DNA of 58,226 bases. Origin: Candidatus Phytoplasma tritici (GTDB lineage Bacteria; Bacillota_I; Bacilli_A; Acholeplasmatales; Acholeplasmataceae). The notes below the pieces were generated by a model that was not told the origin of the DNA, ran no database searches, and saw only the letters and a program-made list of their open reading frames with translations. The position numbers were made by a program, and so were the translations under genes. Each line of letters opens with the position of its first letter. Position 1 is the stretch's first letter. Below are positions 1 to 8,253 of this stretch, in pieces. Location: positions 1 to 58,226 of the forward strand of contig NZ_AVAO01000002.1 of the NCBI RefSeq assembly GCF_000495255.1, in the 5' to 3' direction.

Positions 1-86
1 TATTATTTGAAACTAAAAGATTTATCAAAAAAAGTTTAGACACTTTTTTGAATGAAAACAATATTTCTTTAGTTTGAAAAGATATG

Positions 87-126
87 AAATTATCTATTAA
101 TTTTAAAAATTATCTATTAATTTTAA
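87..126. repeat. 20-bp tandem duplication
   Basis: Two exact, directly adjacent copies of a 20-bp AT-rich unit (87-106 and 107-126). It lies downstream of the decayed gene that ends near 170. No function can be inferred; replication slippage is the simplest origin. Confidence 0.7.
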
Positions 127-169
127 AGTCTTAAAGAATAATTTTAGAGACAAAAGTTGTCTAAAAAAA

Positions 170-616
170 CGCAACAGCGCACATCTTTTCAAATTGCAAA
201 TAAAGCCCAATAAAAAGATAATTTTTATTATCTTAAATATAAATAATTTCTTTACAAACAATAATTTTTCTTTTGTTGTTTTTTGAGAAATCAAAATCTT
301 CAATAAGTTCCATAAAATGTCACTTTAAACACAAAATTCCAATATTTTTCAATTTTACACAAAAACCTTCTTCTGCCATTTGAGTATATTTTTCAATTCT
401 TTGAAAATTGAAAAATCTCTAATTTTTTCTTTGGTGCAAAATAAATAATCAAATGATAAATCATGACAATAATACAAATAAAAATCCCATATTTTTAATA
501 CTTGTGTTTTATCCTTTTTTTTCATCAGCAAAAAGACCCATCCGAAATATAAAAATCCTTTTGTATATCCCTTTAAAAACCCATATAAATATATTTTCTG
601 ATTGTTTGATTTGCAT
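170..616 (-). pseudogene. decayed gene of unknown family
   Basis: An ATG at 616 follows a good ribosome binding site (AGAGAGGTG). From there coding-like peptide runs through several frames: MQIKQSENIFIWVFKG, then KIWDFYLYYCHDLSFDYLF, then TKEKIRDFSIFKELKNIL, then QMAEEGFCVKLKNIGILC. Frame changes and stops separate these blocks, so no intact product can be made. I do not recognise the family. The aromatic-rich first half could be membrane-associated or part of a nuclease or transferase fold, but nothing decides this. It is read as a pseudogene because the frames stay coherent over more than 400 bases on one strand and open with a placed start. Confidence 0.35.
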
Positions 617-752
617 AAAACACCTCTCTTTTAAGATTTTTTTCATTTTTGATATAAATTAAAAGTTCTATAAAAATATTTTGTAAAGGTTTTATCATTA
701 AAAAAGAAAGACGGTAATATATTTATTTTATGCTTCCTTAACAATATATTTT

Positions 753-1172
753 TTATTTATTCAAATGCACTAAAATATCTTTTTGAACTTTTTTATAATC
801 TTGAGGAAGCATCAAAGAAGCATTATTTTTAAAAACTACATTAATTTCTTTTTCATCAAAACGAGGAATTAAATGCACGTGATAATGAAAAACAGTTTGC
901 CCTGCTATTTTGCCATTATTATTTAATAAATTGATTCCCTGAGCTTGAAAAACATCAATTAATACTTTACTTATTTGATGCACCACTTTAAACAAATGGA
1001 CAAAAACATCTTCGGGAACCATTAAAATATCGCGATATTCTTGTTTAGGCACCACCAAAGTGTGTCCTTTTGTCGCTTGAGTAATATCTAAAAAAGCAAC
1101 CACTAAATTGTCTTCATAAAGTAGATAACCAGGCAATTGTTTTTTGATAATTTTAGTAAAAATAGTTGACAT
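753..1172 (-). CDS. HIT family protein (nucleotide hydrolase/transferase)
   Basis: A 139-residue histidine-triad protein, probably a phosphoramidase or hydrolase acting on nucleoside 5'-monophosphoramidates (Hint type) in the cytoplasm. The signature triad is visible at H96-x-H98-x-H100 (FHYHVHLIP), with the usual N-terminal strand IFTKIIKKQLPGYLLYED and the family phrase GHTLVVPK. The open frame runs 36 codons further upstream, but the start at 1172 has a clear AAAGGAG site and matches the normal N-terminus; the longer form would overlap the 3' end of rnhC. It lies just downstream of rnhC on the same strand, so co-transcription is likely. Family assignment is firm; the physiological substrate is not known. 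Confidence 0.92.
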   Translation of the reverse strand: MSTIFTKIIKKQLPGYLLYEDNLVVAFLDITQATKGHTLVVPKQEYRDILMVPEDVFVHLFKVVHQISKVLIDVFQAQGINLLNNNGKIAGQTVFHYHVHLIPRFDEKEINVVFKNNASLMLPQDYKKVQKDILVHLNK

Positions 1173-1236
1173 AAAAACTCCTTTAAATTTATTTTTTGAT
1201 AAATAAAACTTGTAAGCAAGCACCAATATTATAAAT

Positions 1237-2226
1237 TTATTCCATTTTGCGTACAATATTTTTAAAATTACACTTAGCAATTTGAGGCAAAATCTCTAAT
1301 CCGTGTTGTTTTACTATCAAATCAATTTGCATATCTACTAATTTGCCTGCTCCTAATTGCAATTTAGAATTAATTTGATTAGAAAGTTTTGCTATTTGTG
1401 TTAAAAAAAGATATCTAGCAATAAAGGAAGCCACAGCAACACTAAAATAAGAACTATCAGCCTTGGTTTCAAAAATAATGTTTTTATAAACCTCATTTTG
1501 GTCTTTTTGGTCTTGCAAATAATTAAAATAATTTTTAGGAAAACAAAATTGATCTAAAATAACAAGAACATTTGGAGGTGCTTTTAAAACAGTTTGCTTA
1601 ATTGCTTCGTTATGCATTAAAGCTTTGATTTTATTCAGATTACATTGTTTGATTTTTTGATTGTATTCCAAAGGCATCATTATTTTCGCAGAATAAATAA
1701 CTTCTTTCATAATTAAAGGAGCTATCTTCATTATTTTTTCATCTGAGGTTTTTTTGGATTCGGTAATAGTTCCTAATTTTTGTAAAAAAGTAATATTTTT
1801 AGCAGCCAAATAAACACAACAAACAACAACAGGACCAAAAACGTCTCCTGTACCTACTTCATCAGAACCGATGGATGACAGATAATAAGTTTTTTTTTCG
1901 TCAAGTTGCAAAAATGAATTTGTCTCCAAATTGCTTTCAGTTTTTAACGTTGGGGCTTTTTTGACTAACAAATTACTAACTTCTTTTATTTCGCTATTAT
2001 CGCTAACTGTTTTAATTTGCAACAGTTTTTTAATAAAAGAAAACATAGATAGGGTATTTTTTCCTTGCACTAACAAAGTTCCGTTATTATAAACTGTTAT
2101 TTTAGCCAAAAATTCGTCTATAATAAAAGCAACCGTTTTATTAGGTGATAATTTTAATTGTTTTTGGTAAAATTTTTTAATTGTTGCTAATTGATTGTTG
2201 TTCAATTTTAAACTATAATTTGACAT
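1237..2226 (-). CDS. rnhC: ribonuclease HIII
   Basis: RNase HIII cleaves RNA in RNA-DNA hybrids and helps remove primers and misplaced RNA. The catalytic core opens with GSDEVGTGDVFGPVVV (near residue 120), where D and E are the first two metal ligands. A further acidic residue lies in VLVILDQF and the last conserved block is KADSSYFSVAVASFIAR. The roughly 100 residues before the core match the TBP-like substrate-binding domain that separates HIII from HII. Length (about 329 aa) is normal. An AAGGAGG site precedes both a GTG at 2229 and the ATG at 2226; ATG is taken as the start, one codon shorter. The HIT gene follows closely. Confidence 0.93.
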   Translation of the reverse strand: MSNYSLKLNNNQLATIKKFYQKQLKLSPNKTVAFIIDEFLAKITVYNNGTLLVQGKNTLSMFSFIKKLLQIKTVSDNSEIKEVSNLLVKKAPTLKTESNLETNSFLQLDEKKTYYLSSIGSDEVGTGDVFGPVVVCCVYLAAKNITFLQKLGTITESKKTSDEKIMKIAPLIMKEVIYSAKIMMPLEYNQKIKQCNLNKIKALMHNEAIKQTVLKAPPNVLVILDQFCFPKNYFNYLQDQKDQNEVYKNIIFETKADSSYFSVAVASFIARYLFLTQIAKLSNQINSKLQLGAGKLVDMQIDLIVKQHGLEILPQIAKCNFKNIVRKME

Positions 2227-2385
2227 CACTCAACACCTCCTTAATATTTCTTGAATTTTGGCAGTTTTTTGTTGTCTTAGATTTTGAAAAAAAAAGACAA
2301 AATTTATTCATCACTTCTTTTATTATATATCACAATAAACTAAAAAAAGATAAAATAATAAGCTAATATTTGCAATTTATATAAA

Positions 2386-2424
2386 AAAAAAGTTAGAATG
2401 TTTTTCAAACATTCTAACTTTTAA
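2386..2424 (-). terminator. rho-independent terminator
   Basis: A perfect 16-bp stem (AAAGTTAGAATGTTT and its complement) with a 3-nt loop. On the minus strand it is followed by nine Ts, so it probably ends transcription coming from the broken spx gene. Confidence 0.8.
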
Positions 2425-2623
2425 TTTAAAATTATTTTTGATTAAAATTGCTTTTTGAAGGTCTTACAAATTTGGTTTATTTTTTTTAATTAAATCTTTT
2501 ATAAATAGCCAATTTAGAAATTTAAAGGGGCAAAAATTGTTTTTTAACTTGAGTGTTTTGATTATGATAAAAGAAATTTTGCAAATGATAAGAGACTTTT
2601 TGCAACAAAAATATTATTCTTAA

Positions 2624-3022
2624 TTATTTATGATTTTTAAAAAAGTTTTGTAATACTTTTTCATATTGATTATTTTCTTTATCTTTATAAAAAATAAAAT
2701 TATTTTCCATTAAGTAATAACGCAGTTTTTTGGGAATAAAAATACGAATTTCTTCTTTGTTGTATCAAATTTGAATTTTTTGATGTTATCAGTGTTGATA
2801 GTTTCAAAATATATTTGTTTTTCTTTAAAAATTTTAAAACATCGTGAAATAATATCATCAAAACCATAATCACAATTTTTTAAATTACATCCACAGATCT
2901 TGTGGTTGCATTTCACAATTTAACAAAATTTACACTCTTCGTATCTTACCCCATGAGCTTTTAAACATTTTTTAACTTTTTTTACAAGAAAAACAACTAA
3001 AACTCGTATAAACAATTACCAT
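2624..3022 (-). pseudogene. spx: Spx/ArsC-family regulator, frameshifted
   Basis: Spx is a redox-responsive RNA polymerase-binding regulator in Firmicutes. Starting at ATG 3022 (AAAGGAG upstream), the frames give VIVYTSFSCFSCKK, where CFSC is the CxxC redox switch. Next come VKKCLKAHGVRYEEC, then GFDDIISRCFKIFKEKQ (compare GTDEIISTRSKVFQKL in Spx), and finally NKEEIRIFIPKKLRYYLMEN (compare YNEDEIRRFLPRKVRSF). At least two frameshifts, an in-frame TAA after KFC and a shortened middle break it. A 68-residue open frame at 2710-2916 is only the central fragment. The order and spacing of the motifs make the identification good even though no intact protein is possible. Confidence 0.72.
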
Positions 3023-3336
3023 AATTATTTATGTAATTCTCCTTTGATAAAATAAATTAATGAACGAATTTTAGCGTAAAAAATGCGATATTCATATTTG
3101 AAAAATATTATATTTTTATTTTTAAAATATAATAGTACCATTAAAAAATTTTAAATTATAAATCAATTTGAGTTATAAAATGTAGAAGGTTTTTTATTTT
3201 TAGTTAAATAATGGTTTAATTTTAAAGAATATTTATAATCCTAAGGTAAATCCAAAGGCAAAATGTTTTTTAATGCAACACCTGAATATCATAAAAGGAA
3301 AATTAAAATACAAATTAAGGCAAGAAAAGGAAAAAG

Positions 3337-3401
3337 AATAAAACGGTCTTAAAAAATTATTGAAATGGTTACAAAATGTTTAAAAAAAAGACCGTTTTAT
3401 T
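3337..3401. repeat. 14-bp inverted repeat with long spacer, in a gene-free stretch
   Basis: Arms AATAAAACGGTCTT (3337-3350) and AAGACCGTTTTATT (3388-3401) are exact complements around a 37-nt AT-rich spacer. The stretch 3023-3583 around it holds no gene I can support. It may be a long-loop terminator or the remnant of a small element. Confidence 0.55.
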
Positions 3402-3583
3402 TTTAAAAAAGTTATTTATTGTAATTCAATAAAAATTTTAATATCAAAAACGGCGTTAATATAAAAATAGAAATAAATTTGATCCCCCATTTGCAAAAAA
3501 GATATCATTGTAAAAAAATCTCAAATAGTTTTTAAAATAATGGAAATAAGTTAAAAAATAATGGAAAATTTGCTATAAACTAT

Positions 3584-5275
3584 TTAAACTGTCAAAATAA
3601 TAGGAATAATAATTGGATTTCTTAAAGTAATTCCGTATATTTTAGAGGCAAGATAATCAACGATAATTTTGTTTAAATTCTCTTTTTGCACTTGATCTTG
3701 TTTAATAGCAGTTTCAATGCTATTTTTAATATCATAAGAAATTTGTTTAATCATTTCTTGATTATCTTTCATATAAATAAATCCACGAGAAATAATTGTT
3801 GGTAAATTAAGGACTTTTTTTCTTTTTAAATCAATACTCATAACAACAGAAAATAAGCCTTTTTCACTCAGACTACGGCGTTCTTTTAGGATGGAATTGC
3901 CCACATCGTCTATCCCAGAAGCATCGATAAAGACGTTGCCCACGTTCATTTTTTGGGTAATGGCGGCTTTTTCGGGAGCTAAGTTTACCATTTGTCCATT
4001 TTCTAAGATAAAAATATTACTTTCTGGAATTCCACATTCTAGGGCTAAATTTTTGTGTGCAATTAGCATACGATGTTCGCCGTGAACCGGAATAAAATAT
4101 TTGGGCTTAGTAAGCGAAAGCATCAATTTCAGGTCATTTTGGTTGCCGTGTCCTGATACGTGAGTTTGAATTAAAGGTCCGTGAGTGATGACGTTGACAT
4201 TTTTTTTGAAAAGTAAATCAAAAATTTTATTAATGTTTTCTTGGTTGCCAGGAATAGGAGAAGAAGAAAAAATGATAGTATCTTTGGGGCTTAATTTAAT
4301 TTGTCTGTGAGTGTTGTTAGCAATTCTGCTTAAAGCTGCTAAGGGCTCTCCTTGTGAACCGGTGCAAAGTAAGATAATATCGCGATATTTGTGAATGTTA
4401 TTGTTTGTGACAAAGGTGCCTTCAGGAATGTTAAGATAGCCATGTTTTTTGCCAATTTCTAAAGCTTTTTCCATACTACGCCCAAACACTGCAACTTTTC
4501 TTTTAGTCTGAATAGCAGATTCTACAATTTGTTTGATGCGGTAAAAATTAGAGGCAAAAGTAACAATAATAATGCGGTTTGCAATATTTACAAAAAGTTC
4601 ATTAATGGAAGCCCCAATAGTGCTTTCAGATTGGACCAACCCAGATTGCTCGGCATTAGTAGAATCAGAAAGGAGGCATAAAACACCTTCTTGTTTAATC
4701 TTGATTAATTTGTCGTATTCAGCTTCTGGACCTACCGGAGTATAATCAATTTTAAAATCCCCAGTATAAAAAATATTGCCGTATTTGGTGTTAAAAACGA
4801 TACCAAAAGTGTCAGGAATAGAGTGGTTAAGTCTGATGAAAGACACGTTTACTTGATGGCTAAATTCGTATTTAGTATTATGGCTGTATTTTTCTATTTT
4901 GGGTAGGGCGCCAATTTCTTTATGCTCTGCTAATTTGTGTTCCAACAAATAATATGCAATCCCTGAGACAAAAATTTTAGGAATATGCACTTTTTTAAGC
5001 AAATAAGGAATACCTCCAATATGATCTTCATGTCCGTGAGTAACAAAAAGCCCTACAATACGCGATTCATTTTTCAATAAATAATCATAATCAGGAATGA
5101 CGTAATTGACTCCTAACAAAAAATCATCTGAAAACAAAATCCCTGAATCTACAATAAAAATTTGCTTGTGAATTTCAAAAATATACATGTTTTTTCCAAC
5201 TTCGCCAAGACCTCCCAAAGCAAAGAAAGAAACATCAGAATTATAGTTATTAATATTTGGGTTTAAATTATTCAT
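3584..5275 (-). CDS. rnj: ribonuclease J
   Basis: A 563-residue metallo-beta-lactamase/beta-CASP ribonuclease that degrades and matures mRNA and rRNA by endonuclease and 5' exonuclease activity in the cytoplasm. The zinc motif is complete: THGHEDHIGG with H80, H82, D84 and H85. The later ligand regions YTGDFKIDYTP, LLSDSTNAEQ, ITHGP, HVSGHGNQND and PVHGEHRM are all present. Length is typical of RNase J1. The start has an AAAGGAG site. It stands alone between the spx relic and the divergent HAD gene. A paralogue at 8254-9942 has lost these residues, so this copy probably supplies the catalytic activity. Confidence 0.95.
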   Translation of the reverse strand: MNNLNPNINNYNSDVSFFALGGLGEVGKNMYIFEIHKQIFIVDSGILFSDDFLLGVNYVIPDYDYLLKNESRIVGLFVTHGHEDHIGGIPYLLKKVHIPKIFVSGIAYYLLEHKLAEHKEIGALPKIEKYSHNTKYEFSHQVNVSFIRLNHSIPDTFGIVFNTKYGNIFYTGDFKIDYTPVGPEAEYDKLIKIKQEGVLCLLSDSTNAEQSGLVQSESTIGASINELFVNIANRIIIVTFASNFYRIKQIVESAIQTKRKVAVFGRSMEKALEIGKKHGYLNIPEGTFVTNNNIHKYRDIILLCTGSQGEPLAALSRIANNTHRQIKLSPKDTIIFSSSPIPGNQENINKIFDLLFKKNVNVITHGPLIQTHVSGHGNQNDLKLMLSLTKPKYFIPVHGEHRMLIAHKNLALECGIPESNIFILENGQMVNLAPEKAAITQKMNVGNVFIDASGIDDVGNSILKERRSLSEKGLFSVVMSIDLKRKKVLNLPTIISRGFIYMKDNQEMIKQISYDIKNSIETAIKQDQVQKENLNKIIVDYLASKIYGITLRNPIIIPIILTV

Positions 5276-5339
5276 AAAAATTATTCTCCTTTAAATCTCA
5301 TTAAAATCAATAAAAAACTGTTAAAGTTTATTATTTTAA

Positions 5340-5400
5340 CGATTTATTACTACCTATATTATAGTATAATATAAGCAATAATTATAATTAATTATTGTAT
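5340..5400. promoter_or_regulatory. probable divergent promoter region
   Basis: Between the divergent rnj and HAD genes there is TATAAT on the plus strand (5365-5370) and an overlapping TATAAT on the minus strand (complement of 5358-5363). Neither has a clear -35 box, so this is a weak call. Confidence 0.35.
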
Positions 5401-5468
5401 AAAATTTATATTTTTAGCAAAAAAGACATTATAAATTATATTCATAAAGAAAATAGGTAATAAAGTTT

Positions 5469-6275
5469 ATGAAAAAACTAATTTTTTTTGATATTGACGG
5501 AACTTTAAGAAGTAATAAAAATAAAGCTATTTTGCCTCAGACAAAAGCGTTAATCAAAGAACTTTCGAAAGATCCTAATGTAGTTTTAGGAATCGCTACA
5601 GGCAGAAGTTATGCTAGATTAGGAGTTTTAAAAGAATTAAGACCTTTATTTAAATATTTAGTTTTGTGCAATGGTGCTATTACAATGCAAGCACAAAAAA
5701 CACAAGAAGAAAAAGTCCTTAATGGGGTTTATTTCGACAAAAAAGATGTTATGCAAGTAAAAAAAACAGCTGCTAAAAATGGAGTTGCTTTAACTCTTTT
5801 TACTTTGGAACAAATTTTTGCAATAGATTTACAAAACAATCAAACATTCAAAAATATTAGCAGTTTTAAAGGGGAACAAAAACTAGTTCTAAATGATTCT
5901 TTTTTTGAGCAACAAAAAGTTTATCAAATGGTATTATTACACGAAAAAGAAAATGATAAAGAAAGGATAAAACAATTTTTAAAAGATATGCCCCAATTAA
6001 AAGCTTACTTTTGGGATAGTGGCTTTGTTGATATAATGTATCAAAAAATAGACAAATCATACGGCATTAAGCAAATTAAGTCTCTTTATCCTGATCATCA
6101 ATTAATTTGTATGGGAGACGGTCCCAACGACTTTGAAATGCTTAAATTAGCTGATGTGGCAATTACTATGGGAAATACCAAAATAGAAGATTTAAAAAAT
6201 ATTGCTAATTTTGTAAGTCCTCATATAGATGAAGACCTCATGTATGATTTTTTTAAAACTAAAAAAATAATTTAA
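5469..6275 (+). CDS. Cof-type HAD phosphatase
   Basis: A 268-residue haloacid-dehalogenase family phosphatase of the Cof/YidA type, probably acting on sugar phosphates, flavin nucleotides or similar cytosolic metabolites. Motif I is FFDIDGTL with the nucleophile D8 and acid D10. Motif II lies in GIATGRS, and motifs III/IV are the conserved K followed by CMGDGPNDFEMLKLAD near the C-terminus. The middle holds the alpha/beta cap typical of this subfamily. The start ATG has only a weak upstream site (ATAGGT). A terminator follows directly, so it is transcribed alone. The substrate cannot be read from the sequence. Confidence 0.9.
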   Translation: MKKLIFFDIDGTLRSNKNKAILPQTKALIKELSKDPNVVLGIATGRSYARLGVLKELRPLFKYLVLCNGAITMQAQKTQEEKVLNGVYFDKKDVMQVKKTAAKNGVALTLFTLEQIFAIDLQNNQTFKNISSFKGEQKLVLNDSFFEQQKVYQMVLLHEKENDKERIKQFLKDMPQLKAYFWDSGFVDIMYQKIDKSYGIKQIKSLYPDHQLICMGDGPNDFEMLKLADVAITMGNTKIEDLKNIANFVSPHIDEDLMYDFFKTKKII

Positions 6276-6289
6276 TAGTTCAAAAGAGA

Positions 6290-6318
6290 AAGTTGTAACA
6301 ATTTGTTGCAGCTTTTTT
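6290..6318 (+). terminator. rho-independent terminator of the HAD gene
   Basis: A stem of about 12 bp with two G-U pairs (AAGTTGTAACAA and TTGTTGCAGCTT) is followed by a run of eight Ts, 15 bases after the stop codon. Confidence 0.8.
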
Positions 6319-6329
6319 TTGTGTTAAAT

Positions 6330-6390
6330 ATAAACTAAAAAGTTAAACCGCTTATCTAAATTAGATAAGCGGTTTAACTTTTTAGTTTAT
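6330..6390. terminator. 61-bp perfect palindrome, bidirectional terminator
   Basis: Two exact 30-base arms around a single central base (6360), with a GC core AAACCGCTTATCTAA. It lies between the plus-strand HAD gene and the minus-strand tRNA cluster, so it probably stops transcription from both sides. Confidence 0.75.
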
Positions 6391-6425
6391 AGTTTTATTT
6401 TATATTTATTATGAGTAATAATAAA

Positions 6426-6500
6426 TGGAGCGGGCGATGGGAATCGAACCCACGTCTTTAGCTTGGAAGGCTAAGGTAATAGCCATTATACGACGCCCGC
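6426..6500 (-). tRNA. tRNA-Gly (TCC)
   Basis: The cloverleaf is complete: acceptor GCGGGCG, anticodon loop CTTCCAA (anticodon TCC), T-loop GGTTCGATTCC, and an encoded CCA end. Last gene of a four-tRNA minus-strand cluster. Confidence 0.95.
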
Positions 6501-6520
6501 CTAGAAGTTATATTAAGGAA

Positions 6521-6597
6521 TGGTCGGGAAGGCAGGATTTGAACCCGCGACCTCCTGGTCCCAAACCAGGCGCTATACCAAGCTAAGCTACTTCCCG
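6521..6597 (-). tRNA. tRNA-Pro (TGG)
   Basis: Acceptor CGGGAAG pairs with CTTCCCG, the anticodon loop is TTTGGGA (TGG), and the CCA end is encoded. Third gene of the cluster. Confidence 0.95.
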
Positions 6598-6621
6598 TTA
6601 ATTACATTTATGATATTTTAA

Positions 6622-6698
6622 TGGCGCACCCAAGAGGATTTGAACCCCTAGCCTTCTGATCCGTAGTCAGATGCTCTATCCAATTGAGCTATGGGTGC
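6622..6698 (-). tRNA. tRNA-Arg (ACG)
   Basis: Acceptor GCACCCA pairs with TGGGTGC, the anticodon loop is CTACGGA (ACG, normally read as ICG), and the CCA end is encoded. Second gene of the cluster. Confidence 0.95.
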
Positions 6699-6710
6699 TT
6701 TTTATCAAAT

Positions 6711-6786
6711 TGGTGACCCGTACGGGATTTGAACCCGTGAATGCATGCGTGAAAGGCATGTGAGTTAACCGTTTCTCCAACGGGCC
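6711..6786 (-). tRNA. tRNA-Glu (TTC)
   Basis: Acceptor GGCCCGT, anticodon loop CTTTCAC (TTC), T-arm ACGGGTTCAAATCCCGT, and an encoded CCA end. First gene of the minus-strand cluster Glu-Arg-Pro-Gly. Confidence 0.95.
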
Positions 6787-7121
6787 TAATATTTTTTATT
6801 TATACCTTTATAACTTAGAATAAATCATAAAAGTATAAATAAAAAAATAATTTCTTCTTAAAGTGGCATCAAAATAAAATAAGTTATTAAAAAGTTTTTT
6901 TAATTTTAACCAATAATTATTATACCAACATTTAGACAAAAAGTCAAATAATAAAATTGTTTTATAATAAATATTTGGAAAATATGTATTATTAAGATAT
7001 TTTGGTGTGGAAATGCAGTCGTAAAGGAAATCAAAAAATAAATTTTGCAAAAATTAAGGAGTAAGAATTAATATTTATACTATTTTTCAATTTTGCAAAA
7101 ACTATAATAATGGCAAGTATA

Positions 7122-7985
7122 TTATTTTTGAAATTTAGGTTTTCTAATAATTCCTACTCCAATAGCGCTGTCTCCTACATGACATCCAACAACAGGAGTT
7201 AAAGGGATTTGTACTAAATTTTTTAAGCCTAATTGGGTTTCTAAAACTTTTTGAAACTCATTTTTTAATTCAGGGTGCCCTGTAAAAATTAAATGGATTT
7301 GATAATCATGATTTTGGGTGTATTCTTTGATTTTAGAAGCTATAGCTAAAAGTGCTTTGTGTGAACTTAAAGTCTTTTTAATTAAAACAATTTTACCATC
7401 TTGTTGAACTTGTAAAATGGGATTTATTCTCAAAAGACGACCCAAAAGACTTTTTACTCCCACTAAACGTCCATTTTTGATTAATTGTGTGAGCTTTTTG
7501 GTCATAAAAAAAATGGTATTGTTTTCTTTAATAAAATCTAAATGCTGGACAACTTGTTCTAAGTATTTGCCTTCTGCAAATAAACGATAAGCTTCTAGGG
7601 CAAAAAAACCTTCACAAAAACAGACAGTTTTAGTATCATAACAGTGTACCTTAATTTTATCTGATACCATTTTTCCTGCTTGAATAATAGCATTATAAGT
7701 GCCACTTAAAGCAGAAGATAGCGTAGTTACAAAAACTTTTTGATAACCTTGTAAAGCTAATTTTTTAAAATAAACTACCATTTCGCCCACTGATACTTGC
7801 GAAGTTTTAGGCATAAAATCAGGGTTGTTTTTAAACATTTGATAAAATTGATCGTATTTCATGGTTTTACCATCAATATATTCTTGATCATCGATTAAAA
7901 TTTTGATTCTAAGAATGTCAATATCACAAGAATGCGAGTAATAATCAAGACAACTAGTAGAAGTGGTTGCAACTTTTATTTTCAC
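7122..7985 (-). CDS. DegV family fatty-acid-binding protein (FakB-like)
   Basis: A 287-residue DegV/FakB protein. FakB proteins hold a fatty acid while the kinase FakA phosphorylates it, feeding exogenous fatty acids into phospholipid synthesis. The family signatures are VATTSTSCLD at the N-terminus, TSQVSVGEM (head-group Thr/Ser), VTTLSSALSGTYNA, and MTKKLTQLIKNGRL. The start is GTG at 7985 with an AAAGGAG site 7 bases away; the ATG two bases upstream is out of frame and ends at once. It is not next to fakA (24162), as is common. It is a single-gene unit downstream of the broad AT-rich region before the tRNAs. Family is firm; the preferred lipid is unknown. Confidence 0.9.
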   Translation of the reverse strand: MKIKVATTSTSCLDYYSHSCDIDILRIKILIDDQEYIDGKTMKYDQFYQMFKNNPDFMPKTSQVSVGEMVVYFKKLALQGYQKVFVTTLSSALSGTYNAIIQAGKMVSDKIKVHCYDTKTVCFCEGFFALEAYRLFAEGKYLEQVVQHLDFIKENNTIFFMTKKLTQLIKNGRLVGVKSLLGRLLRINPILQVQQDGKIVLIKKTLSSHKALLAIASKIKEYTQNHDYQIHLIFTGHPELKNEFQKVLETQLGLKNLVQIPLTPVVGCHVGDSAIGVGIIRKPKFQK

Positions 7986-8253
7986 ATTAATTCTCCTTTA
8001 ATTTACTTTAGGGATGCTAATTATTTGCCATATAAAGGTTTTTAGGAATTAAAAATATTTGGAATATAATTAAAATATCAAAAGAAATTAGTATTGAAAG
8101 TAGGTGTTAGTTGGTTGTAATAAGAGCAAAAAATAAAAGGAAAGTGGCACAACAATAAAATTAAATTTTTTTATATTGAATTATTATTTTATTTTTGACA
8201 ACTTTCTTATTATTTCGTATCGCATTTATTTGTATTTATATTTATTATTAATT

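Noticed and set aside
103-303. 66-residue minus-strand frame
   Set aside because: One of several frames through the decayed gene at 170-616; lysine/phenylalanine runs typical of AT-rich shadow frames.
453-662. 69-residue plus-strand frame
   Set aside because: It lies opposite the better supported decayed minus-strand gene at 170-616, which has a placed ribosome site.
6808-7050. 80-residue frame upstream of the tRNA cluster
   Set aside because: No ribosome site, phenylalanine/tyrosine-rich as random AT-rich DNA gives, and it lies where the tRNA promoter should be.
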